Shown here in pieces: positions 29,174 through 38,334 of a stretch of 64,000 nt of DNA. The translations under genes were made by a program, and so were the position numbers. The DNA is from Bordetella genomosp. 10 (GTDB taxonomy: Bacteria; Pseudomonadota; Gammaproteobacteria; Burkholderiales; Burkholderiaceae_B): positions 1,240,001 to 1,304,000 of the forward strand of contig NZ_NEVM01000002.1 of NCBI RefSeq assembly GCF_002261225.1, given 5' to 3'. The notes beneath the pieces are model-generated. The model was given only the letters and a program-made list of their open reading frames with translations, ran no database searches and was not told the DNA's origin. Positions within the stretch are counted from its first letter, which is position 1, and every line of letters starts with the position of its first letter.

Positions 29174-29797
29174 ATGGCAGGGACCGATAGGCCTGTAGTG
29201 CCCACGATGGCGAAACAGGAGAATGGCGCGTACGTTCAAGTCACAATAGAAAACCGCGTCCCGATGGTCTTGTGCGAACCCTTGGTGGGTGATTTACGTG
29301 AGATCGGCATGAGGCTGCGCTGTACGATGCCGGATCTTCTTGCCGCTGTTTTGGGGGCGCTCTGCCACGGAAGAAATGCGACAGATCTAAGACGGGACAC
29401 CATCGAATGGAAGCACGCAGCGGTGGCGTCGCACTTCGTGTCTGCTTATCTGTTCCGCCGGTCATCCGACAGCGCGCAGCCGGTCACGGGTATGGACGCC
29501 GTCGCATATCTGTACGCCGATCACCGCCGCCCGGTCGCGGGGGAAGTCCCGTCGGTCGATGCGGATCTCTGGGCAGAAGCCTGCCTGGCGATGAGCGACG
29601 CGGCGATACGCGTACTTGAACACGAACATCATCTTGTCATCGAGTGCTGGCACGGCCGGGAGAGGCTTCAGCACATCAAAGCGGCGCAGTTGCTGCTCCA
29701 ATATCGGTCAAGCCTGGAAAGGGTCGTATCCTGGAAGAAATCCAGCAGCGCACGGCTCGATGCGGAAATCGATGTCGAATATAAATTTCCCTATTGA
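29174..29797 (+). CDS. Hypothetical protein, candidate Fur-regulated
   Basis: 207 residues, not recognised. The ATG at 29174 is preceded by GGGGAAGG; the frame is open further upstream only through a TTG. The protein looks soluble, with no signal peptide or membrane segment. Features are a histidine-rich stretch (EHEHHLVIECWHGRERLQHIK, ~150-170), alternating hydrophobic and charged segments suggesting an alpha/beta fold, and a charged C-terminus ending DVEYKFPY. It is the last gene of the iron island, and a near-consensus Fur palindrome sits upstream, so a role in iron or siderophore physiology is inferred from context only. Confidence 0.6.
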   Translation: MAGTDRPVVPTMAKQENGAYVQVTIENRVPMVLCEPLVGDLREIGMRLRCTMPDLLAAVLGALCHGRNATDLRRDTIEWKHAAVASHFVSAYLFRRSSDSAQPVTGMDAVAYLYADHRRPVAGEVPSVDADLWAEACLAMSDAAIRVLEHEHHLVIECWHGRERLQHIKAAQLLLQYRSSLERVVSWKKSSSARLDAEIDVEYKFPY

Positions 29798-29925
29798 TCT
29801 TGCTCTTGGCTGACAATCTGGCGCGAAATGAAGTAGAGGCCATGCGGGCTTTTGGCGGAGAAGCGCTCCCGCCGTCAGATCCAATAGGCTGGCTCGTCCG
29901 TATTCTTGGGCTATATTTAACTTTA

Positions 29926-29941
29926 CATAATATACATTATG
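29926..29941. repeat. AT-rich inverted repeat CATAAT-4-ATTATG
   Basis: A 6-bp perfect inverted repeat with a 4-nt spacer in an unusually AT-rich patch (~29905-29942) between the convergent hypothetical gene and the LysR gene. The patch marks the join between the iron island and the much more GC-rich DNA to its right. No gene is seen in 29798-29982. Confidence 0.4.
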
Positions 29942-29982
29942 CGGCTTATCTCGGTTCCAGCGCCAGGGGGCTCGGTCTCCTA

Positions 29983-30885
29983 TCAACCACGATGCTGGGC
30001 AACCTGCTCCCTGAGCAAGGCCTCGAACTTCAGCGTGACGGGCGACGGCGTGCGGTCGCGGCGGCGGCAGATGCCGATGGGACGGAATGGCGCCGGCGGC
30101 GCCATGGGCAGCCAAGCCAGTCCTTTCATGTCCACCTCGCACAGCGCGCGCACCGGCAGGAACGTGACGCCGAAGCCCGCCCGCGCCATGCTCAGCGCCG
30201 TGAACATGTTGGCGACGTCGTAGCCATGCGGCGTGCGCACGCGATTGCGCGCCAGCGCGGCCGAAACCTGCTCCCGGGTGCTGGAGGTGTTCAAGGTCAT
30301 GATGAGCGGCCTGTCGTGCATCGCCGACCACGGCAGCACGCCAGGCAGGCCGCGCGCCTGGGATTTCGCCATCACCGCCACCAACTCGTCGTCGAACAGC
30401 CATTCGAAATCCAGGTCGGCGGCCATGGCGCTGTGGGCGCAGACGGCGAAATCCGCGTCCCCGGCGGTCACGCGCTGCAACAGCGCCCCGTTGAAGTCTT
30501 CGCGGATGTCGAAGGTGACTTGCGGATGGGCGCGGTGCAAGGCCTGCAGCGTGCGCATGACGATGCCGATGGCCAGCGACGGCAAGGCGGCCACGGAAAG
30601 ATGGCCGTGTTCGGCGCGGGCGATGGCGCGGGCCTCCTCGCACGCGTCGTCGATTTCCGCCACGCCGCGCTTCATCTTGCGCAGCAGCACCTGGCCCGGC
30701 TCGGTCAGGCGCACCCGCCGCGTGGTGCGATCGAACAGCCGCACGTCGAGCTTGGATTCGAGTTCGCGTATCAACTGCGAGAACGCCGACTGCGTCACGC
30801 TCATGGCTTCCGCCGCGCGGCTGAAGGACAGCTTTTCGGCCGCCACGAGAAATGCCTCGATCTGTCTCAGCGAAACGTTGCGCAT
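29983..30885 (-). CDS. LysR-family transcriptional regulator
   Basis: 300 residues. An N-terminal winged helix (~3-62: SLRQIEAFLVAAEKLSFSRAAEAMSVTQSAFSQLIRELESKL, then LFDRTTRRVRLTEPG) is followed by a type-2 periplasmic-binding-like effector domain (~92-295). It is divergent from the dioxygenase-Bug receptor pair with an 87-bp shared region (30886-30972), the usual LysR arrangement, so it most likely controls those genes in response to their substrate. The inducer is not deducible. Confidence 0.93.
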   Translation of the reverse strand: MRNVSLRQIEAFLVAAEKLSFSRAAEAMSVTQSAFSQLIRELESKLDVRLFDRTTRRVRLTEPGQVLLRKMKRGVAEIDDACEEARAIARAEHGHLSVAALPSLAIGIVMRTLQALHRAHPQVTFDIREDFNGALLQRVTAGDADFAVCAHSAMAADLDFEWLFDDELVAVMAKSQARGLPGVLPWSAMHDRPLIMTLNTSSTREQVSAALARNRVRTPHGYDVANMFTALSMARAGFGVTFLPVRALCEVDMKGLAWLPMAPPAPFRPIGICRRRDRTPSPVTLKFEALLREQVAQHRG

Positions 30886-30972
30886 GGCGTTCGTCGCCCG
30901 GGAAAGTAAACGGTCAAGATAATACGACTCCAGCTAATGAATCAATAAGAATTCAGCGATTGTTCCTAATGG

Positions 30973-32064
30973 ATGGCGATGATTAAATTTTCGCCAGGCT
31001 GGATCGACAGGACACACGATATGCCCGAAATGCTCAAGGAACCGGTGCCGTCCCGCATGACGTGGACCGGCGCGACATTGGCGCAGAGCGATGACTGGAT
31101 CACGCGCCTGACACCCGACGAATGCGAGGAAATCGACGCCGCCCTGCGCGGCGTCCAGCGCGCCGGCCTGGCGTGGGGCCATTTCGGCGCGGCCGGGTTC
31201 CCCCTGCCCGCCCTCGGCCCGCGGCTCGCGCGGTGCGAGGAAGAAATCAAGAACGGCCGCGGCTTCGCGCTGCTGCGCGGCCTGGACGTCGGCCGCTACT
31301 CGCTGGATGAACTGAAGACCATCTATTGGGGCCTGTCCGTGCATCTGGGCACGGTGGTCTCGCAGAACGCCCTGGGCACCCTGATCGAGGAGATCGCCGA
31401 CAAGGCGCCGAAGAACCTGGGCGATTCGAACCTGCGCAGCTATGTGACCGCGCAGGCGCAACCGCCGCACGCGGACCTGGCGGACGTGGTCGGCCTGCTG
31501 TGCGTGGACCGCGCCAAGGAAGGCGGCACCAGCGTGATCGTCAGCATGATGGAAATCTACAACCGCATGCTGCGCGACAAGCCGGAGTACCTGCAAGCCC
31601 TGTACGAGGGCTACTACCACGACCTGCGCGGCGAAGGCCCCACCGGCGATCCCGACGAGGTCTCGGATGCGCCTGTCCCGGTATTCAGCTATCGGGACGG
31701 CCGTCTGCGGTCCTGGTTCCACGGCAAGAAGATCCGGCAAGGCGCCGCCAAGCGCGGCATCGCCCTCACCCCGCTGCAACGCGAGGCGCTGGATTACGTG
31801 GAGCGCCTGGGCACAGACCCGGAGGTGCGGATGGACATGCAACTGGAGCGCGGCGATATCCAGCTATTGAACAACTACATGGCGCTGCACTATCGCACCG
31901 CCTTCGTCGACGGCGACGGCCACAAACGCCTGATGCTGCGGATCTGGATCGAGCTGCGCGACATGGGGGATTTCGATCCGGCGCTGGACCGCTGGGTGCG
32001 CCAAGGCGTGCCGCGCCAGGACTGGGTCAAGGACGGCATACTACCGGCGGTCGGGCGCGTGTGA
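30973..32064 (+). CDS. TauD/TfdA-family Fe(II)/2-oxoglutarate dioxygenase
   Basis: 363 residues. The facial triad is visible as His166-x-Asp168 (PPHADLAD) and His306 (YMALHYR), and the 2-oxoglutarate-binding arginine is probably in KRLMLRIWIEL, ~15 residues after the distal His. It differs from the SyrP-like enzyme at 7291 and belongs to the catabolic part of the family that opens sulfonates, carnitine-like compounds or carboxylates. The next gene, 44 bp downstream, is a Bug solute receptor, so uptake and oxidation of one substrate is a fair inference. The ATG at 30973 is used; an ATG at 31021 (16 residues later) is an equally possible start because neither has a convincing ribosome-binding site. 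Confidence 0.85.
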   Translation: MAMIKFSPGWIDRTHDMPEMLKEPVPSRMTWTGATLAQSDDWITRLTPDECEEIDAALRGVQRAGLAWGHFGAAGFPLPALGPRLARCEEEIKNGRGFALLRGLDVGRYSLDELKTIYWGLSVHLGTVVSQNALGTLIEEIADKAPKNLGDSNLRSYVTAQAQPPHADLADVVGLLCVDRAKEGGTSVIVSMMEIYNRMLRDKPEYLQALYEGYYHDLRGEGPTGDPDEVSDAPVPVFSYRDGRLRSWFHGKKIRQGAAKRGIALTPLQREALDYVERLGTDPEVRMDMQLERGDIQLLNNYMALHYRTAFVDGDGHKRLMLRIWIELRDMGDFDPALDRWVRQGVPRQDWVKDGILPAVGRV

Positions 32065-32108
32065 CGGCGCGGCGCATACCCGCGACAACGACTAGAGGAG
32101 ACAATACG

Positions 32109-33119
32109 ATGGAAAAATTGAAGCACGCCCTGCCGCGCCTGTTATGCCTGTTGGCCGCCCTCGCCTTGGCCCCGGCCTGCGTCGTGCCTGCCTGTAGCCA
32201 GGCCGCCGAGGCGGACCCGGCATTTCCCTCGCGGCCCCTCCACTTCATCGTGCCCTACCCGCCCGGCGGCGGCAATGACCTGTTCGCGCGCGTGGTGGGA
32301 CAGAAGATCGCGGAGAACACCGGACAGGCGGTCATCGTGGAGAACCGCCCCGGCGCGGCGGGCCTGATCGCCGGCGACTACGTGGCCCGGTCGGCGCCGG
32401 ACGGGTACACCTTCATGGTCGACCAGTCTTCCATCGCCACCAACCCGCTGATCTACAAGAAAACCGCCTTCGACGTGCGGCATGACCTGGCGCCCGTGAT
32501 CCGCGCCGCCACGCTGGACAACGTCATCCTGGTCAGCACCGCTTCCTCCATCCATTCCGTGAAGGACCTCATCGAGCAGGCCAGGCGCCAACCCGGCAAG
32601 CTCGCCTACGGCAGCGTGGGAATCGGCTCCTCCCAGCATCTGGCCATGGAGCTCCTGAGCCACCAGGCCGGAATCAAGCTGCTGCACGTTCCCTACAAGG
32701 GCACCGCCGCGGCCGTCACGGCGGTGTCGAGCGGGGAAATCCAGGTCTTCCTGATCAGCGCGGCCACCGGGCAGTCATACGTCAAGTCCGGCAAGGTGCG
32801 CGCCATCGCCACCACCGGCAGCAAGCGATCGTCCATCATGCCGGACGTGCCCACCGTGAAGGAATCCGGCCTGCCGGATTACGTCAACTACAACTGGCTC
32901 GGCATCTTCGCGCCCGCGGCCACGCCCCAACCTGTCGTCGACAGGCTGAACGCGCTCTTCTCCAAGGCCATGGCTGATCGAAAGGTGAAGAACACGCTGG
33001 ACGTGCAAGGCTGGCAGTTGGTGGGCGGCACGCCGCAGGCCTTGCGCGACACGGTCGATGGCGAGATGCGGCGCTACGAGCAGATCGTACGCGAGCAGAA
33101 CATACGGATCGACCAGTAA
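32109..33119 (+). CDS. Bug-family tripartite tricarboxylate transporter substrate-binding protein
   Basis: 336 residues. The ATG at 32109 follows AGAGGAG with an 8-bp spacer. The signal peptide covers ~1-32 (hydrophobic LLCLLAALALAPACVVPA). The mature protein shows the Bug signature FPSRPLHFIVPYPPGGGNDLFARVV, then ENRPGAAGLIAGDYVA and LLHVPYKGTAAAVTAVSSGEI. These periplasmic receptors are greatly expanded in Bordetella and relatives and bind small carboxylates or similar ligands. No TctA/TctB membrane genes are nearby, as is common for orphan Bug proteins. It is convergent with the autotransporter gene, whose stop lies 21 bp away. Confidence 0.93.
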   Translation: MEKLKHALPRLLCLLAALALAPACVVPACSQAAEADPAFPSRPLHFIVPYPPGGGNDLFARVVGQKIAENTGQAVIVENRPGAAGLIAGDYVARSAPDGYTFMVDQSSIATNPLIYKKTAFDVRHDLAPVIRAATLDNVILVSTASSIHSVKDLIEQARRQPGKLAYGSVGIGSSQHLAMELLSHQAGIKLLHVPYKGTAAAVTAVSSGEIQVFLISAATGQSYVKSGKVRAIATTGSKRSSIMPDVPTVKESGLPDYVNYNWLGIFAPAATPQPVVDRLNALFSKAMADRKVKNTLDVQGWQLVGGTPQALRDTVDGEMRRYEQIVREQNIRIDQ

Positions 33120-33140
33120 GCGCCGCGCCCGGGCCTGGAC

Positions 33141-36100
33141 TCAGAACGCAACCTTCAGGTACAGCGACCCTGCCCTATCGATGTTGCCGCCGCCGAACTG
33201 GCCGTTGTAGCTCAAACCCATGGCGGCATTCCTGCTTAGCTGCATCTCGGCGCCGACGTTCAGCGCCACGGCGTCCTGGGCGATCGGCGCGCCGGTGACG
33301 CCGAAGGAGGCGCCGTTGCCCTGGATGAACGACAGCCGCCGCTTCGGATCGACGTCGCCGGCGGCGTGCCGCCACCCTATTCCGCCGAGCAGCGTCGCCG
33401 TCCGCGCGCCCAGGTCGAACGTGGCCTTGCCGCGCACGCCCAGCGTGGACGTCGTGACGTTGTCGGTCTGTCCCCTGCCCTTCAGCGCGGCCGGGCCGCC
33501 CGATTCGCTGAAACCGTCCGCGTGCTGGTTGATCCAGGCCAGGCCGGCATAGGGCCCGACCGAGGCGGACTGTCCCAGCGCGAAGGCGTATCCCAGATCC
33601 GTGAACAACTGGGTGCCATCGGCGTGATAGCTGGCTTTCAGGGATTGGTCGCCGCCTTGCGTGACCGAGCGCCTCGTATCGATGTCATGCCGCGTGTAGG
33701 CCGCGCCCACCGTGAGGTCCAGGCTGCCGTTGCCGGTCGCCCAGCGATTGCCGCCATAGATGACGGCCGTATAGCTCTTGACGTCGGATTTCGACGACCG
33801 ATCATCGACCTTGATGTCGCCGTCGGTGTAGCCCAAGGCGCCGCCGACGCGCCAGCCGGCGCCGACGTGGGTGTCGCCGCCCAGGAAGATGCCGCCCAGC
33901 GAGTTCCTCACCCGCGCGGTATTGCCGTCGCCGCCCATCCGCCGCCAATCGCCCACCACTTGCGCCCACAAGGGCGAGTTCGGCGAGGACAGCCCGGCGC
34001 CCGCGCCTCCGCGCAGGCGGTCCGAGACCGTGTCCCGCACGATATTGCTCGCATCGAGAAGCGCCGATTGGGTGCTGGCGTGCACCTCGCCCGACAAGGC
34101 GTTCAACGCGCTCCGGGTGCCCGTGGAAGCCAGCGCGGCGTCCGCGGCGGCATTCCGTCCCGCCACGGAGATCACGCCATCGAGCGTGTGGTTCTGGTTG
34201 GAGGAAAGGCCCGCGCGCACCGCCGCGACCTTCGCCGGATCGACGGACAAGCTGACCGTCACGTCCTTGGCGGCATACTTGACCGGGTCCAGGGCCACCA
34301 GCGTATTGGCGAAGCTGTCGTCCAGTTGCGCGCTGGCGAACTGGTTCCTGACGAGGCCATCGACGGTCTGCACGATGGTGTAGTCGTGATTCAACACGTA
34401 CCCGCCATTGCCGTTTTCCTGGGCGACCGTCAGATGGGTGGCGGACAGGTCGATGTCGCCCGTCCTGGCGATGACCAGGTCGGAATTGCCGGCGGCATTG
34501 ACCTCGGCCTTGTAGGTGCTGCCGAAGCTGGCGATCGAGGCGTAGCTCTGGGTGCCGACGGAGTTGCCGGGGCTCACGATGCCGCCCGCGCCGTTCAAGG
34601 TCCCCTGGACGAACAGGTTGCCGCCCAGGGTGGCGCCGCCGGCGACCGTCACGTCGCCGGCGATGGCGATAGGCACGGCGGTCGTGCCGCCCTTCAGGCT
34701 GGCGTTGTCGTCCAGCGTCACGTTGCCGCCGATCGACGTCTGTTCGCCCCGGCTGAATTCGAAGGCGGCGCCGCTGCCGCGCACGTCCTGGCCTATGGTC
34801 GCCGGCCCGGCGAACGTCACTTGGCCCTGGACGGCGCTGACGTTCTGGCCGATCGTCGCCGGGCCGTTGAAGGCCAGCGTGGCCCCCGTTCCCGTCACGT
34901 TGCCGGCGATGGACGTCGCGCCGTTGAAAGTGGCCTGGCTGCCCGCGCCGGTCGATACGCTGCCGCCGATGGTAGCGCCGTTGTTGAATACGAGGGTGGC
35001 GTCCTGCCCGCCGGTGACGTTGCCCGCGATCGGCGCGCCGCCGTTGTCGACGAAGGAGCCGCCGTCGTCGGTCGAGACGTCGTTTATTCCCCGGACGATG
35101 CCCAGCCAGTTCGCGCCCGCGGCCACGGTGAAGTTGGTCTTGCCGCCCTGGCTGCGCGTGGGATTGTCCGCGCTCAGGCCGTCCAGGTCGATGACGTCGC
35201 CGCGCGCGGTGGCGCCGGCCTGCAGCGTCAGGTTGACGATGCCGTCCATGCCGGCGTCCTGGCGGTTGACCTGCAACAGGGTGCCGTTGTTCTCGCTCAG
35301 CGTGGAGCCCGCGCCGATGACGATGTCCTGCGTCTGCCCCGCGCTGTCCAGGTTCGACACCAGCGAGGCGCCCGCCGCCTGCACGCGGGTGCCGATCAGC
35401 GTGACGGTCGCGGCGTCCGTGATCGTGATGCCATCGCCGTTCTGCGACACCAGGGTGGATCCGCGCGCCGTCAGCGAACTGCCGTAGCTCACGCTGGCGG
35501 CGACGGCATTGGCGCCCTGCACGGCGATACTGGAATCGACCAGGTTGATCGCGCCGCTGGTGTAGGAATCGCCGACCTGCGCGCCCGCCATCGCGCCGAC
35601 GCTGTTGGCTCCCCGGGTCGACACCGAGACGCCGGTGGCGTTGATCGTCCCCGCCCCGAAGGCGCCGCCGACGGCGACCAGGCCATTGGCCGTTTCATGC
35701 GGGCTGTTCGCGTTGGGCTCCCCGGACACCGCAATGCTGCCGCCGCTCAGGTTGACCACGCCGCCCTGGTACGCCCACACCCCGTCGCCCACGTTGCCGG
35801 AGGTGGCGACGGCGACGTTGTCGGCATCGATGGTGGAGCCCGGTCCGCTGGCATACAGGCCATAGGCCATGAACCCGTGGGTCGTCACCGATCCGCCGTC
35901 CAGCGAGATATGCCCGCCGTTGGTGGCGTAGGCGCCGTAGGCGCGCTGGCCCTCTGTGTTGATCGTCGTGCCGTTCTTCGCGACGATGCTCGAGTTCGCG
36001 CCGTCCGCGCTCAGCGCATAGGCGCGCGATCCGTCGCCGTCCTGCGCGGCGCGGCCGGTCGCATTGTTCGTCGTTACCGAACCGCCGTCCAGGTTGACGA

Positions 36101-37361
36101 CGCCGCCGTTTTCGGCGCGCACGCCGTATCCATACAAGCCGTTCGTCGCCACGGAGGCGCCGCCGGCGCTGATCGTGGAGCCGGCGCCCGTGGCATACAA
36201 ACCGTAGGCGTGGTTCCCGTCCGTCGTCACGGCGTCTCCGTCCAGCGAAACCGCGCCGCCGTCGTGGGCGTACACGCCGTTCGCGGCATCGCCTTGCGTA
36301 TGCACGGTGGAATTCGTGCTGGCGATGCTGCTGCCGAAAGCGGATTCGATGCCTGCCGCATTGCCTCCCGTCGTCGCGATGTCGACGCCGGACAGGCTGG
36401 CGATGCCGCTGGTGGGCTCCGCGGTGTCGCCGGCCAGGACGCCGGACGCGCCCACGCCGCCGGTGACGATCTTCGTGCCTTCGACGGTGACGGCGCCTGA
36501 TCCCAGGTTTCCGCCATACACCCGCACGCCCGCGGCGCCGATTCCGGCGGTCGTGATGGACCCGTTCACCAGCGCCGCGGTGGCGCCGTTGAACACCTCC
36601 ACGCCGAAGCTGCCGCTTCCCGCCGTGGCGATATCCGTGTCGGTGGCCGTCACGCTGGCGCCCTTGTTCGCCGATTGGATGCCGACGGCATAGGTGGCGC
36701 CGTTGGTCGTGATCGACACGTGGTCCAGGCCGATATGGGTTGCGGTCTCGGCCGCCGTGGGCGTTCGATACACCTGGATCGCGTGGCCGTAATTGCCATT
36801 GGTGGTGATCTGGAGATTGCTCGCGTCGATGGCGCCGCCGTCATTCGCCTGCATGCCCACGGTACGCTTGCTGCCGGACGCGGTGATGCTTCCGCCATCG
36901 AGGTTGACGTGGCCGCCATCCGCGGCGCCGACGCCCGCGGTGAACGCATGCGCATAATCGGTCCCGGGATTGGTCGATTGCGCGCTGATCACGATGGTCG
37001 CGCCATTCAGCGTGGCCGTCGCCCCCGCGCCCTTGGCCGTGACGGTGCGGCCGTTCTGGCCGGTCGGGCTGTCGAGATCGTTCGACAGGTTCGCATTGTC
37101 CAGCACCAGGCTGCCGCCCGCGTTCACCAGCACCAGGTCGTAGGCGCTGCCGCGGACGGTCGCGCCGTCGCCGGTGAGCACGCCGCCGTTGTTCACGGTG
37201 ACCGTGCCGTTGGCCAGCGTGCTCCCGCTCAGGTCGTAGGGCGTGTCGACGACCAGGTTGGTCGCGGCCGCGGCGCCGGGCGCGTAGCCGTATATCGCCA
37301 GCAGCGCCGCGGTCAGCGCGGACCTGCGCAGCATGCCGCTTCGTATCGTTGTCTTTTGCAT
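33141..37361 (-). CDS. Type V autotransporter with beta-helix passenger
   Basis: 1406 residues from the ATG at 37361 (GGGAAGGGA upstream); a longer frame to 37502 overlaps the regulator. Signal peptide ~1-33 (SALTAALLAIYGYAPGAAAA). The passenger, ~35-1110, is Gly/Asn/Thr-rich with imperfect repeats of about 20 residues such as GGSVTTHGFMAYGLYASGPG, typical of a right-handed beta-helix. The autotransporter barrel, ~1140-1406, starts near SPLWAQVVGDWRRMGGDG and ends with the outer-membrane terminal phenylalanine (LYLKVAF). It resembles the pertactin/BrkA-like class used for adhesion or serum resistance. It lies 64 bp downstream of the winged-helix regulator on the same strand and is probably cotranscribed with it. 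Confidence 0.92.
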   Translation of the reverse strand: MQKTTIRSGMLRRSALTAALLAIYGYAPGAAAATNLVVDTPYDLSGSTLANGTVTVNNGGVLTGDGATVRGSAYDLVLVNAGGSLVLDNANLSNDLDSPTGQNGRTVTAKGAGATATLNGATIVISAQSTNPGTDYAHAFTAGVGAADGGHVNLDGGSITASGSKRTVGMQANDGGAIDASNLQITTNGNYGHAIQVYRTPTAAETATHIGLDHVSITTNGATYAVGIQSANKGASVTATDTDIATAGSGSFGVEVFNGATAALVNGSITTAGIGAAGVRVYGGNLGSGAVTVEGTKIVTGGVGASGVLAGDTAEPTSGIASLSGVDIATTGGNAAGIESAFGSSIASTNSTVHTQGDAANGVYAHDGGAVSLDGDAVTTDGNHAYGLYATGAGSTISAGGASVATNGLYGYGVRAENGGVVNLDGGSVTTNNATGRAAQDGDGSRAYALSADGANSSIVAKNGTTINTEGQRAYGAYATNGGHISLDGGSVTTHGFMAYGLYASGPGSTIDADNVAVATSGNVGDGVWAYQGGVVNLSGGSIAVSGEPNANSPHETANGLVAVGGAFGAGTINATGVSVSTRGANSVGAMAGAQVGDSYTSGAINLVDSSIAVQGANAVAASVSYGSSLTARGSTLVSQNGDGITITDAATVTLIGTRVQAAGASLVSNLDSAGQTQDIVIGAGSTLSENNGTLLQVNRQDAGMDGIVNLTLQAGATARGDVIDLDGLSADNPTRSQGGKTNFTVAAGANWLGIVRGINDVSTDDGGSFVDNGGAPIAGNVTGGQDATLVFNNGATIGGSVSTGAGSQATFNGATSIAGNVTGTGATLAFNGPATIGQNVSAVQGQVTFAGPATIGQDVRGSGAAFEFSRGEQTSIGGNVTLDDNASLKGGTTAVPIAIAGDVTVAGGATLGGNLFVQGTLNGAGGIVSPGNSVGTQSYASIASFGSTYKAEVNAAGNSDLVIARTGDIDLSATHLTVAQENGNGGYVLNHDYTIVQTVDGLVRNQFASAQLDDSFANTLVALDPVKYAAKDVTVSLSVDPAKVAAVRAGLSSNQNHTLDGVISVAGRNAAADAALASTGTRSALNALSGEVHASTQSALLDASNIVRDTVSDRLRGGAGAGLSSPNSPLWAQVVGDWRRMGGDGNTARVRNSLGGIFLGGDTHVGAGWRVGGALGYTDGDIKVDDRSSKSDVKSYTAVIYGGNRWATGNGSLDLTVGAAYTRHDIDTRRSVTQGGDQSLKASYHADGTQLFTDLGYAFALGQSASVGPYAGLAWINQHADGFSESGGPAALKGRGQTDNVTTSTLGVRGKATFDLGARTATLLGGIGWRHAAGDVDPKRRLSFIQGNGASFGVTGAPIAQDAVALNVGAEMQLSRNAAMGLSYNGQFGGGNIDRAGSLYLKVAF

Positions 37362-37425
37362 TACGGAGTCCCTTCCCCTGTCATTGGCTGGTTGAAATGG
37401 GTCTGGCGGCATGCCGAGCCGCCAG

Positions 37426-38334
37426 TTAGTTCTCGATGGCGCAGCGCGCGCCGAAGCGGTAGCCGTTGCCCCTGCTGTTGTCGATCGGCAGCCACACGCC
37501 ATCGGCCTGGCATTTCCTTTTCAGCCGGCTGATCGCGGAGGCCACGGGATTCCTGCTGGCGGCGCCCGCATAACCGCACTGCGCCTGCAGTTCCTCGTGG
37601 CTCACCACCGAGGGTTGCGCCGCGAAAAGGCTGGACATCAGCACCCGCTCGGTCGCGGTCAAGGCTATCGTGGCGCCCTCGGGGCTTCTCAAGGACCAGC
37701 CGCTGGAGGTCAGCAGCCACGTCGTTGGCGCGGCGGCGGCGTCCGGTAGGTCCGAAGGGAGCGAGAGGTCTGAAGCGTCCGAATGAGGCGAAGGGTATGG
37801 AGGGGCCGAACGATGTGAAGAGCCCGCATGCTGGAAGGAGCCCGGGTCGATCATCCGAATCGCCGGCGGACGATGTTCCCGGCGCGCCTCGCCGATGGGC
37901 GCGAAGCGGCGTGCCTCGCCCTCCCCTTCGTCGCGCGAGCCGGCCGCGGGGGCGCAACGCCTGGCGACGGCGTGCACCGCCGAACGGAATTCATCGGCGT
38001 CCACCGGGTAGGACAGGCAAAGATCCGCCCCCCAGTTCAAGGCGCGGCTGCGCGCGGCGCTGTCGTCGGCCACGATCATGATGACGCCCACCCGTTGGCG
38101 GCAGCGCAGGATGGACACCAGGGCCTGCACGTCATAGTCGCTGCTGCCGAGGCTTTCGATGACAACGATCGCCGGCCGGCCGGACTGCCGCCGCTTCGCC
38201 AGATCCGCCGGGTCCGTCGATACCGTCGTGTGAAAACCCGAGTCGATGCAGAGATTGCTCAGGCGCAGCATTTCGGCCACGCCCTGCGGCGCGGCCGAGC
38301 TCAATTGCAGCAGCGTCACGTCGATCTCACTCAT
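37426..38334 (-). CDS. Pseudo-receiver winged-helix (OmpR/PhoB-type) regulator
   Basis: 302 residues. The start ATG overlaps the stop of the EAL gene (ATGAGTGA), indicating translational coupling; a longer frame runs inside that gene. The N-terminal ~1-125 has a receiver-like fold (IVVIESLGSSDYDV, GVIMIVADDSAARSRALNWGADLCLSYPVD), but the phosphoacceptor position is Glu and the conserved lysine before the last Pro is lost, so it is unlikely to be phosphorylated. A variable Pro/Ser-rich linker (~130-205) leads to a C-terminal winged helix (~210-300: LTATERVLMSSLFAAQPSVVSHEEL, AISRLKRKCQADGVWLPI, RGNGYRF). It is paralogous to the regulator at 47444. It likely controls the autotransporter. Confidence 0.87.
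   Translation of the reverse strand: MSEIDVTLLQLSSAAPQGVAEMLRLSNLCIDSGFHTTVSTDPADLAKRRQSGRPAIVVIESLGSSDYDVQALVSILRCRQRVGVIMIVADDSAARSRALNWGADLCLSYPVDADEFRSAVHAVARRCAPAAGSRDEGEGEARRFAPIGEARREHRPPAIRMIDPGSFQHAGSSHRSAPPYPSPHSDASDLSLPSDLPDAAAAPTTWLLTSSGWSLRSPEGATIALTATERVLMSSLFAAQPSVVSHEELQAQCGYAGAASRNPVASAISRLKRKCQADGVWLPIDNSRGNGYRFGARCAIEN

Noticed and set aside
29794..30909. Plus-strand frame of 371 codons
   Set aside because: Antisense to the LysR gene; no recognisable domain.
33366..36500. 1044-codon open frame on the plus strand
   Set aside because: It is the antisense shadow of the autotransporter passenger; composition is Arg/Gly/Asp-rich as expected from GC-rich antisense, with no family resemblance or ribosome-binding site.
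37362..37502. N-terminal extension of the autotransporter
   Set aside because: Overlaps the regulator coding region; the signal peptide and ribosome-binding site fit the ATG at 37361.
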